Below are positions 12,849-19,740 of a stretch of DNA of 19,740 bases, piece by piece. The notes beneath the pieces are model-generated. The model was not told the origin of the DNA. It made no database searches and saw nothing but the letters and a program-made list of their open reading frames with translations. The translations under genes and the position numbers were made by a program. This DNA is from an uncultured Erysipelotrichaceae bacterium (lineage in GTDB: Bacteria > Bacillota_I > Bacilli_A > Erysipelotrichales > Erysipelotrichaceae): the NCBI GenBank assembly GCA_944325295.1, contig CALUZL010000052.1, forward strand, positions 1-19,740, given 5' to 3'. Position 1 is the stretch's first letter, and every line of letters starts with the position of its first letter.

Positions 12849-14123
12849 CTAGTGTCCTACAAATCCACGGTACTGTTTTGAGGTCATCTCACCTTTTAGT
12901 TGTTTTACCGTTTCCATCGCTACACCGACAACGATGATTATACCGGTTCCACCGATAGCAGCACTATGCGGTAGTCCGAATAACATCGTTAGGATGTAAG
13001 GAAGGATCGCGATAAAAGTTAAAAGGATCGCCCCCAAGACCGTGATGCGGTTTAAGACCTTAGAGATATAAGTTCTGGTCTCAACGCCCGGTCTGACACC
13101 GGGAATATAAGTCCCCTGCTTGTTCAGATTTTCCGAAAGCTTGTCCGGATCAACCGTCAAGTTTGTATAGAAGAAGGTGAACAAGATGATCAAGATACCA
13201 TAGATGATCAGGGCGTGTGGCTTCGTAAGATCAAAGAAATTTGACAGCCAATTGAAAGCGTCCTGATTGATCCAGGATGTAATAATCTGCGGTGCTTGGA
13301 CCAAAGCACTGGCGAAAATGACCGGAATGACATTAGCCGAATTTATCTTGAGCGGTAAATGATTGAGATCGCCCTTGGTCCGATTATAAGTATGACTTGT
13401 CGAATACTGGACTGGGATCCTTCTTTCAGCCATCTGCATCGCGACAACTAAGACGATGATCAGGATGAACATGATGATGTAGGCAATAAAGCCGACAATG
13501 CCGCTGGCGCTGGCACCGGTACCTAAAGCCGCATTGTAGACGGTCATGAAACTTGATGGGAATCCGGCAACGATACCGGCCATGATGATCATCGAAACGC
13601 CGTTTCCGGCACCTTTAGTCGAGATCTGATCACCGATCCAAAGCAAGAACATCGTTCCCGCCGTTAAGATGATGGCAATGTACAAATAAGTTACAACCGA
13701 CGGATTGTCGACGATGCCGTAGGAATCAGAGAACATCTTGACGATGAAAAATCCCTGAAACAGAGCCATGACGACACCCAAGTAGCGGGTGATCCGGTCA
13801 AGTTGTTGTTTACCCTTCTTGCCGCTTTTAGCCATTTCGGCCAAAGGTGGTATGATGTCCATACTCAAGAGGTTGACGATGATGCTGGCGGTGATATAAG
13901 GGCCAACACCAAGGGCAAAAATCGACATCTGTTCGATCGATCCGCCCCCCAGCAAACTCATCATACTTAAGATCGAGTTGCTGGAAAGATCGATTACCGT
14001 ATCATTGATCCCCGGAGCCGGGATACCGGCACCGAGTCTGAAAACGAACAGCATCGCCAAAGTAAAGAGGATCTTCTTTCGGATTTCTTTGTTTTTGAAG
14101 AAATCGACAAAGACGCTGACCAT
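12849..14123 (-). CDS. secY: preprotein translocase subunit SecY
   Basis: SecY is the channel of the general secretion pathway in the cytoplasmic membrane and works with SecE, SecG and SecA. The 424-aa product has about ten hydrophobic segments, the first at about residues 18-35 (LFTLAMLFVFRLGAGIPAPG is the N-terminal signature), the plug region after it, and cytoplasmic loops such as AERRIPVQY (about 232-240) and RPGVETRTY (about 343-351). The C-terminal cytoplasmic tail ends YRGFVGH. The length is normal. It starts one base after the rplO stop and ends one base before adk. The identification is certain. Confidence 0.97.
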   Translation of the reverse strand: MVSVFVDFFKNKEIRKKILFTLAMLFVFRLGAGIPAPGINDTVIDLSSNSILSMMSLLGGGSIEQMSIFALGVGPYITASIIVNLLSMDIIPPLAEMAKSGKKGKQQLDRITRYLGVVMALFQGFFIVKMFSDSYGIVDNPSVVTYLYIAIILTAGTMFLLWIGDQISTKGAGNGVSMIIMAGIVAGFPSSFMTVYNAALGTGASASGIVGFIAYIIMFILIIVLVVAMQMAERRIPVQYSTSHTYNRTKGDLNHLPLKINSANVIPVIFASALVQAPQIITSWINQDAFNWLSNFFDLTKPHALIIYGILIILFTFFYTNLTVDPDKLSENLNKQGTYIPGVRPGVETRTYISKVLNRITVLGAILLTFIAILPYILTMLFGLPHSAAIGGTGIIIVVGVAMETVKQLKGEMTSKQYRGFVGH

Positions 14124-14124
14124 C

Positions 14125-14565
14125 TTAGATTACCTCGACTTTACCGCCTGCTTTTTCGATCGCTGCTTTTGCGGACTTAGAAACCTTATGGCAATGGACA
14201 GTGAGTTTTTTCTCAAGCGTCCCATCACCCAAGATCTTAATACCATTCAATTCTTTTTTGACGATACCCTTATCCATCAGAAGTTCAACAGTCACATCCG
14301 TACCATCTTCCAAAAGATTAAGTGTACTCAGGTTGACGATCGCGTACTCTTTGCGGGTCGGATTAGTGAAACCGCGTTTTGGAATACGTTTATAGATAGG
14401 TGTCTGACCACCTTCAAAACCGATCGCAACACCACCGCCGGAACGGGCATTTTGACCCTTGTGACCCTTGCCGGCAGTCTTACCGGTTCCGGAGCCCTGG
14501 CCACGTCCAAGACGTTTACGTTCTTTACGAGCGCCCTCGTTGTATTCTAATTCATGTAATTTCAT
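14125..14565 (-). CDS. rplO: 50S ribosomal protein L15
   Basis: L15 is an early-to-late assembly protein of the large subunit. The 146-aa product starts MKLHELEYNEGARKERKRLG and continues with the glycine-rich extension RGQGSGTGKTAGKGHKGQNA, both diagnostic, and has GFEGGQTPIYKRIPKRGF in the middle. The length is normal. A GGAGG precedes the start. It follows rpsE by only 12 bases: the rpmD (L30) gene that normally lies here is absent. SecY starts one base after its stop. The identification is certain. Confidence 0.98.
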   Translation of the reverse strand: MKLHELEYNEGARKERKRLGRGQGSGTGKTAGKGHKGQNARSGGGVAIGFEGGQTPIYKRIPKRGFTNPTRKEYAIVNLSTLNLLEDGTDVTVELLMDKGIVKKELNGIKILGDGTLEKKLTVHCHKVSKSAKAAIEKAGGKVEVI

Positions 14566-14577
14566 GGACGTTTCCTC

Positions 14578-15102
14578 CTATCTGATCTCTTCGACTTTTT
14601 TAGAGCGAAGTTTACTGATATTGTTTACGGTACGCAACTGTTTTAAAGCTTCAACGGTTGCGTGTACGGCATTGATCGGTGTTCTTGAACCGATACATTT
14701 TGAAAGGACATCTTCGATTCCGGCAAGTTCAAGGACCGCACGGACCGGACCACCGGCGATGACACCGGTACCTTCTGCTGCCGGTTTGAGCAATACTTCA
14801 CCGGCACCGTAATTACCGATCACCGGATGGGGTATCGTCTTTTTATTGTTTACAAGCGGAACTCTAAAGACGCTCTTGCGGGCAGCTTCGCTTGCCTTTC
14901 TGATTGCATCCGGTACTTCGTTGGCCTTGCCAAGTCCGAAACCGACCTGACCCTTGTGATCACCGACGACGACCAAAGCGCTGAAACGCATTCTACGACC
15001 ACCTTTTACCGTCTTTGAAATACGGTTGATGACGACAACCCGCTCATCAAATTCTTTTTGAGGGCGATCAAATCTTCTTGGTTTTCTGTTGTTATTCTCC
15101 AT
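14578..15102 (-). CDS. rpsE: 30S ribosomal protein S5
   Basis: S5 contributes to decoding accuracy and mRNA unwinding at the entry site. The 174-aa product has a short polar lead (MENNNRKPRRFDRPQKEFDE), the double-stranded-RNA-binding domain with VVINRISKTVKGGRRMRFSA, and the C-terminal domain with PAAEGTGVIAGGPVRAVLEL and GSRTPINAVHATVEAL. The length is normal. An AGGAGG lies before the start. It sits nine bases after rplR. The gene after it should be rpmD but is rplO. The identification is certain. Confidence 0.98.
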   Translation of the reverse strand: MENNNRKPRRFDRPQKEFDERVVVINRISKTVKGGRRMRFSALVVVGDHKGQVGFGLGKANEVPDAIRKASEAARKSVFRVPLVNNKKTIPHPVIGNYGAGEVLLKPAAEGTGVIAGGPVRAVLELAGIEDVLSKCIGSRTPINAVHATVEALKQLRTVNNISKLRSKKVEEIR

Positions 15103-15111
15103 AAGGTCCTC

Positions 15112-15468
15112 CTAGAATTTTAAGCCGGCTTCTCTGGCAGCATCGGCAACAGCCTTTACACGGCCGTGGTAGAGATAACCACCGCGGTCAAATACGACAT
15201 TTTCGATATTTTTAGCTAAAGCTCTTTTAGCCAATTCAGTACCGACAGTCTTTGCAGCTTCAATGTTTGAACCATTTTCGAGCTTGAGTTCGACGCTTGA
15301 GCAAGAAACGAGAGTCTCACCTTTGACGTCGTCGATTATCTGACAGTGGATATGACTGTTAGAGCGGAAAACGTTGAGTCTTGGGCAAGTTGCTGTCCCG
15401 GAGATCTTTCTTCTGACACGGGCATGTCTTCTCTGACGTACTTTATTCTTATCTGTCTTCTTTAACAT
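15112..15468 (-). CDS. rplR: 50S ribosomal protein L18
   Basis: L18 binds 5S rRNA with L5 and helps form the central protuberance. The 118-aa product begins MLKKTDKNKVRQRRHARVRR, the basic 5S-binding N-terminus, followed by PRLNVFRSNSHIHCQIID and ends with VFDRGGYLYHGRVKAVADAA, the conserved L18 C-terminus. The length is normal. A GGAG site precedes the ATG. It follows rplF by 19 bases. The identification is certain. Confidence 0.98.
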   Translation of the reverse strand: MLKKTDKNKVRQRRHARVRRKISGTATCPRLNVFRSNSHIHCQIIDDVKGETLVSCSSVELKLENGSNIEAAKTVGTELAKRALAKNIENVVFDRGGYLYHGRVKAVADAAREAGLKF

Positions 15469-15487
15469 TTCAATTCTCCTTTACCTA

Positions 15488-16030
15488 CTACTTACCAGCT
15501 GTCTTACCCTCTTTACGACGGATATGTTCATCCTTATAGCGGATACCTTTGCCCTTATATGGTTCCGGTTTCTTGAATGAACGGATATTGGCAGCGACTT
15601 CACCGACTCTTTGTTTATCGATTCCTGATACCTTGATCTCTGTAGCGCTTGGTACTTCGACTGTTACGCCATCTTCGACCGTAAACTCGATCGGATGTGA
15701 ATAGCCGAGGTTAAGTGTTAAGACCTTGCCGCTTAAAGCAGCACGATAACCGATACCTTCGATCTGAAGTTCTTTGGTGAAACCTTCAGAGACACCGACG
15801 ATCATGTTGTGAAGCAAAGCTCTAGTCGTTCCGTGAAGCTGTTTGGTGTGCTTCTCTTCGTTAGCTCTTTTACATGTAATGGTTTGTCCTTCTTGCTCAA
15901 TAGCGATAAGCGGACTGAATTGACGTACTAAAGTTCCTTTTGGACCTTTGACAGTCACCTCATTGCCGGCACCGATCGTAACTTCGACCCCTGCCGGAAT
16001 GGTAATCGTTTTATTCCCGATACGTGACAT
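15488..16030 (-). CDS. rplF: 50S ribosomal protein L6
   Basis: L6 lies near the factor-binding site at the base of the L7/L12 stalk. The 180-aa product starts MSRIGNKTITIPAGVEVTIG and has two similar folds. The second contains QIEGIGYRAALSGKVLTLNL and ends with the signature KPEPYKGKGIRYKDEHIRRK followed by EGKTAGK. The length is normal. It follows rpsH by 23 bases with an SD-like GGAG in the gap. The identification is certain. Confidence 0.98.
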   Translation of the reverse strand: MSRIGNKTITIPAGVEVTIGAGNEVTVKGPKGTLVRQFSPLIAIEQEGQTITCKRANEEKHTKQLHGTTRALLHNMIVGVSEGFTKELQIEGIGYRAALSGKVLTLNLGYSHPIEFTVEDGVTVEVPSATEIKVSGIDKQRVGEVAANIRSFKKPEPYKGKGIRYKDEHIRRKEGKTAGK

Positions 16031-16053
16031 TTCTACATTTCTCCTTAACTAAA

Positions 16054-16455
16054 TTACCATACGTAAGCGACTACTTCGCCACCTGCATGGTTCTTTCTGG
16101 CGTCACGATCACACATCATACCTTTCGATGTTGAGATGATCGCCATGCCAAGACCATTGAGCACTCTTGGGATAGCATCGCTTTTTGCGTATACTCTAAG
16201 ACCTGGTTTTGAAATACGTTTGATACCAGATATAACTTTTTGATGATTCGGACCATATTTAAGAGTGATCACGATCATCTTGTCTCTTACTTTTTCGCCT
16301 TCGACCTTATAGGTATCGATATAGCCTTCCTGCTTGAGGATCTTGGTTATATCTTCTTTGACTCTGCTATAAGGAATGCTGACGGTCTCATGATTTGCAG
16401 CTAAACCGTTACGGATTCTGGTGAGCATATCCGCAATAGGATCTGTCATATTCAT
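16054..16455 (-). CDS. rpsH: 30S ribosomal protein S8
   Basis: S8 binds the central domain of 16S rRNA and in model bacteria represses the spc operon. The product begins MNMTDPIADMLTRIRNGLAA, matching the usual N-terminus, and ends STSKGMMCDRDARKNHAGGE with VVAYVW after it, a normal S8 C-terminus. The frame is open further up to a TTG at 16476, but that would place the AAGGAGG ribosome site inside the gene and add seven residues foreign to the family. The ATG at 16455 has nine bases of spacing from that site and gives 133 aa, the normal length. The identification is certain; the start is well supported. Confidence 0.97.
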   Translation of the reverse strand: MNMTDPIADMLTRIRNGLAANHETVSIPYSRVKEDITKILKQEGYIDTYKVEGEKVRDKMIVITLKYGPNHQKVISGIKRISKPGLRVYAKSDAIPRVLNGLGMAIISTSKGMMCDRDARKNHAGGEVVAYVW

Positions 16456-16469
16456 CACTCTTAACCTCC

Positions 16470-16655
16470 TTACCAACTAGCCTTCTTTACTCCGGGGATC
16501 TGGCCTTTGTATGCCAACTCTCTGAAGCAAATACGACATAATTTATACTTTCTTAATACCGAATGCGGACGTCCGCAGCGTTCACAGCGCGTATACGCTC
16601 TGACTGCATACTTTGGTTTACGTGCGCATTTAATCTTCATTGATGTCTTAGCCAT
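16470..16655 (-). CDS. rpsN: 30S ribosomal protein S14, zinc-binding type
   Basis: S14 is part of the head of the small subunit. This is the short 61-aa zinc form with C24, C27, C40 and C43 in CERCGRPHSVLRKYKLCRIC as the ligands. It starts MAKTSMKIKCARKPKYAVRA and ends AYKGQIPGVKKASW, the standard C-terminus. The gene lies between rplE (11 bases upstream) and rpsH. A GGGAGG site precedes the ATG. Zinc-free paralogues are often induced in zinc starvation, but none is in this window. The identification is certain. Confidence 0.98.
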   Translation of the reverse strand: MAKTSMKIKCARKPKYAVRAYTRCERCGRPHSVLRKYKLCRICFRELAYKGQIPGVKKASW

Positions 16656-16666
16656 AACTTCCCTCC

Positions 16667-17206
16667 TTATTTAGCAAACGGCATGCCGAGCTGACTCAAC
16701 AATTCGTGTGCTTCCTCATCGGTATTCGCACTCGTTACGATAACGATATCCATACCTCTGACTCTTTGAACCTTATCATATTGGATCTCAGGGAAGATGA
16801 TCTGTTCTTTGACACCTAAAGTGTAATTACCTCTACCGTCGAAAGCAGTATTGCTTACACCGCGGAAATCTCTGACACGCGGCAGGGAAATATTGACGAG
16901 TTTATCAAAGAAATCATACATCTTTTCATTGCGCAGATCGACTTTACAACCGATAGCCATGCCTTCACGCAATTTGAAGTTAGCGATCGACTTTTTAGCC
17001 TTTGTGATGACCGGTTTTTGACCGGTGATATCTGTGAGCTCCTGTACGGCCTCATCAAGGGCTTTCGGATTGGCGATCGCATCGCCGACACCGAGGTTGA
17101 TCGTGATCTTGATGAGTTTCGGAGCCTGCATCGGAGATGAATAATTGAACTTCTTCATCAAGTTAGCTTTGACTTCCTTGTTGTATTTTTCCTGAAGACG
17201 ATTCAT
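16667..17206 (-). CDS. rplE: 50S ribosomal protein L5
   Basis: L5 binds 5S rRNA and contacts P-site tRNA from the central protuberance. The 179-aa product starts MNRLQEKYNKEVKANLMKKF and has the conserved KITINLGVGDA, the loop LREGMAIGCKVDLR and the C-terminal RGMDIVIVTSANTDEEAHEL. The length is normal. Its ATG overlaps the stop of rplX by one base (TAATG), so the pair is probably coupled. The identification is certain. Confidence 0.98.
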   Translation of the reverse strand: MNRLQEKYNKEVKANLMKKFNYSSPMQAPKLIKITINLGVGDAIANPKALDEAVQELTDITGQKPVITKAKKSIANFKLREGMAIGCKVDLRNEKMYDFFDKLVNISLPRVRDFRGVSNTAFDGRGNYTLGVKEQIIFPEIQYDKVQRVRGMDIVIVTSANTDEEAHELLSQLGMPFAK

Positions 17207-17526
17207 TATTTCTTACCTCCTTTCACGGTCGTACCCGACTTTTTATAATATCTGACTTTTTGGTTCTTCTCCATGCGATAGCCGACTCTTGAAGCTGACT
17301 TGGCTTTGGAGTCATAGAGCATGACATTGGATACATGGATAGGCATTTCTTTGTCGATGATGCCGCCATCCGGATTGACCTGTGATGGCTTTAAGGCCTT
17401 CTTGACGATGTTTACGCCCTCGACTACGACTTTATCCTCTTTTGGTAAAGCTTCGATGACTTCACCGATCGTACCTTTATAATGTCCAGTAATAACTTTG
17501 ACTTTATCACCTTTTTTAATTTTCAT
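17206..17526 (-). CDS. rplX: 50S ribosomal protein L24
   Basis: L24 is an assembly initiator of the large subunit. The 106-aa product starts MKIKKGDKVKVITGHYKGTI, the KOW motif, followed by GEVIEALPKEDKVVVEGVNI and the conserved GGIIDKEMPIHVSNVMLYD. The C-terminus is basic (RYYKKSGTTVKGGKK). The length is normal. It lies 13 bases after rplN, with a GGAGG-like site in the gap, and overlaps the rplE start by one base. The identification is certain. Confidence 0.98.
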   Translation of the reverse strand: MKIKKGDKVKVITGHYKGTIGEVIEALPKEDKVVVEGVNIVKKALKPSQVNPDGGIIDKEMPIHVSNVMLYDSKAKSASRVGYRMEKNQKVRYYKKSGTTVKGGKK

Positions 17527-17539
17527 GTAAAGCCTCCTA

Positions 17540-17908
17540 CTATAATACTTCCGGTGCTAAAGACACGATCTTCATAAAGTCTTTATCACGAAGTTCTCTT
17601 GCCACCGGGCCAAAGATTCTGGTCCCTCTTGGCGTCTTATCATCTTTGATCAAAACGGCCGCATTGTCATCAAATTTGATATAAGAACCGTTAGGTCTTG
17701 AAATACCGTATTTGGTTCTGACGATGACTGCTTTAACGACTTCACCTTTTTTGGCGTTACCGTTTGGCTGTGCATCTTTTACTGAGCAGACGACGATATC
17801 ACCGATGTTTGCCGTCTTACGTCTTGATCCACCTAAGCATCTGATAACCAGCAACTCTTTAGCACCGGTATTGTCAGCAACTTTTAAACGTGTTTCGTTC
17901 TGAATCAT
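17540..17908 (-). CDS. rplN: 50S ribosomal protein L14
   Basis: L14 lies at the subunit interface and contacts 16S rRNA helix 14; it is also the docking site of the silencing factor RsfS. The 122-aa product starts MIQNETRLKVADNTGAKELL and contains GSRRKTANIGDIVVCSVKDA, VVKAVIVRTK and DDKTPRGTRIFGPVARELRD, all conserved. The length is normal. A GGAGG precedes the ATG. It is 11 bases after rpsQ. The identification is certain. Confidence 0.98.
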   Translation of the reverse strand: MIQNETRLKVADNTGAKELLVIRCLGGSRRKTANIGDIVVCSVKDAQPNGNAKKGEVVKAVIVRTKYGISRPNGSYIKFDDNAAVLIKDDKTPRGTRIFGPVARELRDKDFMKIVSLAPEVL

Positions 17909-17919
17909 CTTTAAACCTC

Positions 17920-18183
17920 CTAAAGAATTACGGCTTTTTCAACGATACGTACTAAACGGAAGTGCTTGTCCTTACTGAGAGGACGAGTTTCCATGATCTC
18001 AACGATATCGCCGATCTTAGCTTCGTTATTTTCATCGTGAGCTTTGAACTTACGAGAAATCTTTACCTGCTTTCCATACAATGGATGGCTTTTGCGAGTT
18101 GCGGTCTCGACAACGATGGTCTTATCCATCTTATCGGAAACGACTGTGCCACGAAGTACACGTCTTCTTGTATCTCTAACCAT
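17920..18183 (-). CDS. rpsQ: 30S ribosomal protein S17
   Basis: S17 is an early-binding OB-fold protein of the small subunit. The 87-aa product has RGTVVSDKMDKTIVVETATR, followed by HPLYGKQVKISRKFKAHDEN and GDIVEIMETRPLSKDKHFRL, all typical. The length is normal. Its ATG lies inside the end of rpmC: the two reading frames overlap by eight bases, and its GGAGG site falls within rpmC codons, so translation is likely coupled. The identification is certain. Confidence 0.98.
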   Translation of the reverse strand: MVRDTRRRVLRGTVVSDKMDKTIVVETATRKSHPLYGKQVKISRKFKAHDENNEAKIGDIVEIMETRPLSKDKHFRLVRIVEKAVIL

Positions 18184-18385
18184 TCGCTGTTTCCTCCTTT
18201 TCTCTTTCTGTTTGGACAGTCTTGATCCTGGCGATAGTCTTGCGGATCTCGCGGATGCGCATCGGATTATCGATCTGACCAGTAGCCTTTTGGAATCGCA
18301 GGTCGAACAATTCCTCTTTTAATTCATCGACCCATTTTACTAATTCGTCGTTTGACTTATCTCTGATCTCTTTAATATTAATCAT
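18176..18385 (-). CDS. rpmC: 50S ribosomal protein L29
   Basis: L29 is a two-helix protein near the exit tunnel that helps form the docking site for trigger factor and SRP. The 69-aa product starts MINIKEIRDKSNDELVKWVD and has the signature LKEELFDLRFQKATGQIDNP with RIREIRKTIARIKT following. The length is normal. Its ATG overlaps the rplP stop by four bases (ATGA), and its end overlaps rpsQ by eight. The identification is certain. Confidence 0.97.
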   Translation of the reverse strand: MINIKEIRDKSNDELVKWVDELKEELFDLRFQKATGQIDNPMRIREIRKTIARIKTVQTEREKEETANG

Positions 18386-18801
18386 AGGACTGTCTCACCT
18401 TTCTTTATAAACTTACATTTAACCGGCAATTTATGTGATGCAAGACGGAAGGCCTCACGAGCGATCTCCTCGCTTACGCCACCGATCTCAAACATTACTC
18501 TGCCCTTTTGAACGACTGCTACCCAGCCCTCAGGTGCACCTTTACCGGAACCCATACGGACTTCAAGTGGTTTTTTAGTGATCGCAAGTTGTGGGAAGAT
18601 CTTGATCAAGACCTTACCGCCACGGTTCATATAACGAGTCATGGCGACACGGGCAGCTTCGATCTGACGGTTGGAAACGTAAGCACCGGTCATGGCGACT
18701 AAGCCGTATTCACCAAAGACGACATCCTTACCGGCTTTTGACTTACCTTCGTAACTCAAACGATGAGGACGACGATATTTTGTTCTGTTCGGCATTAACA
18801 T
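18382..18801 (-). CDS. rplP: 50S ribosomal protein L16
   Basis: L16 organises the A-site region of the large subunit and is needed late in assembly. The 139-aa product starts MLMPNRTKYRRPHRLSYEGK and contains GEYGLVAMTGAYVSNRQIEA, then KPLEVRMGSGKGAPEGWVAV, all conserved. The length is normal. The start is two bases after the rpsC stop, with a GGGAGG site inside the end of rpsC. The identification is certain. Confidence 0.98.
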   Translation of the reverse strand: MLMPNRTKYRRPHRLSYEGKSKAGKDVVFGEYGLVAMTGAYVSNRQIEAARVAMTRYMNRGGKVLIKIFPQLAITKKPLEVRMGSGKGAPEGWVAVVQKGRVMFEIGGVSEEIAREAFRLASHKLPVKCKFIKKGETVL

Positions 18802-18803
18802 GA

Positions 18804-19604
18804 TTAATTACCTCCCTTTTCTTCGACTGTTGGTGCTGCTTCAGCTTTGACTTCCTCAGCCTTAGCCTCGCTCTTTACCTCTTCAGTCCTGTTGTTTCTG
18901 CGGAAATTGCGATTACCGCGATTGTTGCGGCGATCGTTGCGCATTCCCTTTGGTCTTTCCGGTTCTTTGACCATTTCGCCCGGTAAGACTTCACCACGGC
19001 AGATCCAGACCTTAACTCCGAGTTTGCCATATGTCGTCATAGCTTCTTCCCAAGCGTAATCGATATCACTTCTCAAAGTATGCAAAGGAGTGACACCTTC
19101 TGAATAACCTTCAGTTCTGGCGATATCGGCACCGCCTAAACGTCCTGATACCGCTGTTTTTATACCTTTGGCACCGGCACGCATCGTAGCCTGGATAGCC
19201 TTCTTTTGTGCCGTTCTGAATGACTGTCTTTCTTCAAGCATCTTGGCAATCTTCATCGCGACAAGTCTTGCATCAAGGTCTGGATTCAAGACTTCAACGA
19301 CGTTGATGTTGATATCCTTCTTGGTGAGCTTTTCAAGTGCTTTCTTTAAAGATTGGACTTTGGCACCATCCTGACCGATGAATAAGCCCGGACGTGCAGT
19401 ACGGATCATGACTTCAACGCGATTTTTAAGTCTTTCGATCTCGATCCTTGATACCATACAATCTTTGCATTCTTTTTCGATAAGCTTTCTGATCTTGATA
19501 TCTTCTTGCAAGAGTGTGCCATATTCTTTTTCGGCATACCAACGTGATTCCCAATCACGGATGACACCGACTCTGAATCCGATTGGACTAACTTTCTGAC
19601 CCAT
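18804..19604 (-). CDS. rpsC: 30S ribosomal protein S3, with long C-terminal tail
   Basis: S3 lines the mRNA entry tunnel and has helicase-like function with S4 and S5. The 266-aa product starts MGQKVSPIGFRVGVIRDWES and includes the KH domain with RPGLFIGQDGAKVQSLKKAL (71-90) and the C-terminal domain with GRLGGADIARTEGYSEG (154-170) and ICRGEVLPGE (201-210). The conserved core ends near residue 218. About 48 further residues form an Arg/Asn-rich segment (222-239) and then an acidic Glu/Ala/Lys segment (241-263). Bacillota S3 is usually about 215-220 aa, so the tail is an extension. It starts after a GGAGG 11 bases past rplV. The identification is certain. Confidence 0.98.
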   Translation of the reverse strand: MGQKVSPIGFRVGVIRDWESRWYAEKEYGTLLQEDIKIRKLIEKECKDCMVSRIEIERLKNRVEVMIRTARPGLFIGQDGAKVQSLKKALEKLTKKDININVVEVLNPDLDARLVAMKIAKMLEERQSFRTAQKKAIQATMRAGAKGIKTAVSGRLGGADIARTEGYSEGVTPLHTLRSDIDYAWEEAMTTYGKLGVKVWICRGEVLPGEMVKEPERPKGMRNDRRNNRGNRNFRRNNRTEEVKSEAKAEEVKAEAAPTVEEKGGN

Positions 19605-19615
19605 GTGCTTGCCTC

Positions 19616-19740
19616 CTATCTCTCTTCAACAACCACAGTGACATGGCTGCATCTCTTATTGATGCCATAAGCACGGCCTTTAGCACGTGGCATGTAACGT
19701 TTTAGTGTAACTGCTTCATTGGCATAGCATGCTTTGACAT
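19616..19740 (-). CDS. rplV: 50S ribosomal protein L22, 3' end
   Basis: Only the last 41 codons are in the window; the start lies beyond the right edge. The visible C-terminus, VKACYANEAVTLKRYMPRAK followed by GRAYGINKRCSHVTVVVEER and TAG, matches L22, including the extended beta hairpin region PRAKGRAYGINKR that reaches into the exit tunnel. Macrolide resistance mutations are known in that loop in other species. It precedes rpsC by 11 bases in the standard S10 order. The identification is certain although partial. Confidence 0.95.
   Translation of the reverse strand, partial: VKACYANEAVTLKRYMPRAKGRAYGINKRCSHVTVVVEER

Noticed and set aside
13978..14550. Plus-strand ORF of 190 codons opposite secY and rplO
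   Set aside because: It spans two certain minus-strand genes and has no domain. Long antisense ORFs are common opposite conserved GC-richer genes.
16455..16476. Upstream TTG start for rpsH
   Set aside because: It would put the AAGGAGG ribosome site inside the coding region and add residues foreign to S8.

Overview
This window joins the 3' two thirds of the S10-spc-alpha ribosomal protein supercluster of a low-GC Gram-positive bacterium to an AT-rich accessory region. The ribosomal genes are Bacillota-like: zinc-ribbon S14, adk-map-infA-rpmJ between secY and rpsM, and purine-rich Shine-Dalgarno (SD) sites. TGA acts as a stop (adk, parB) and Trp is TGG, so the mycoplasma code is excluded. There is no rpmD gene between rpsE and rplO. 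I infer an Erysipelotrichia-like member of the Bacillota; this rests on overall protein character and not on a search.

Right part (19740 down to 8969, all minus strand): rplV (partial)-rpsC-rplP-rpmC-rpsQ-rplN-rplX-rplE-rpsN-rpsH-rplF-rplR-rpsE-rplO-secY-adk-map-infA-rpmJ-rpsM-rpsK-rpoA-rplQ. Spacings are a few bases and several genes overlap, so this reads as one long transcription unit making ribosomal subunits, the SecY translocon, the RNA polymerase alpha subunit and initiation factor IF-1. A 17-bp hairpin lies just after rplQ and overlaps the promoter of the tRNA genes that follow. These are tRNA-Asn(GTT), tRNA-Glu(TTC), a terminator, then tRNA-Lys(CTT) with its own promoter and a terminator.

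Middle part (about 6380-8510): a small predicted lipoprotein with no SD, a DEDDh exonuclease with an unrecognised N-terminal half, and an array of short degenerate repeats that looks like a terminal remnant of an IS21-type insertion sequence.

Left part (1-6375): a plus-strand mobile-element module made of long direct repeats, a shortened RepA_N-type replication initiator gene, parB, an unannotated 58-aa gene and a large serine recombinase. Divergent from it, on the minus strand, is a candidate defence operon: an XRE regulator, then a 787-aa ATPase of the PrrC/RloC (AAA_13) type, then a gene cut by the window edge whose first 42 residues have a motif I associate with adenine methyltransferase-like proteins. 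The ATPase has complete ABC-type motifs, a CPFC zinc-hook-like motif in a coiled coil, and a C-terminal Arg-x3-Glu...His set that could be an anticodon-nuclease triad. A phage-activated tRNA-cleaving defence linked to DNA modification is the most interesting possibility here, and it is an inference.
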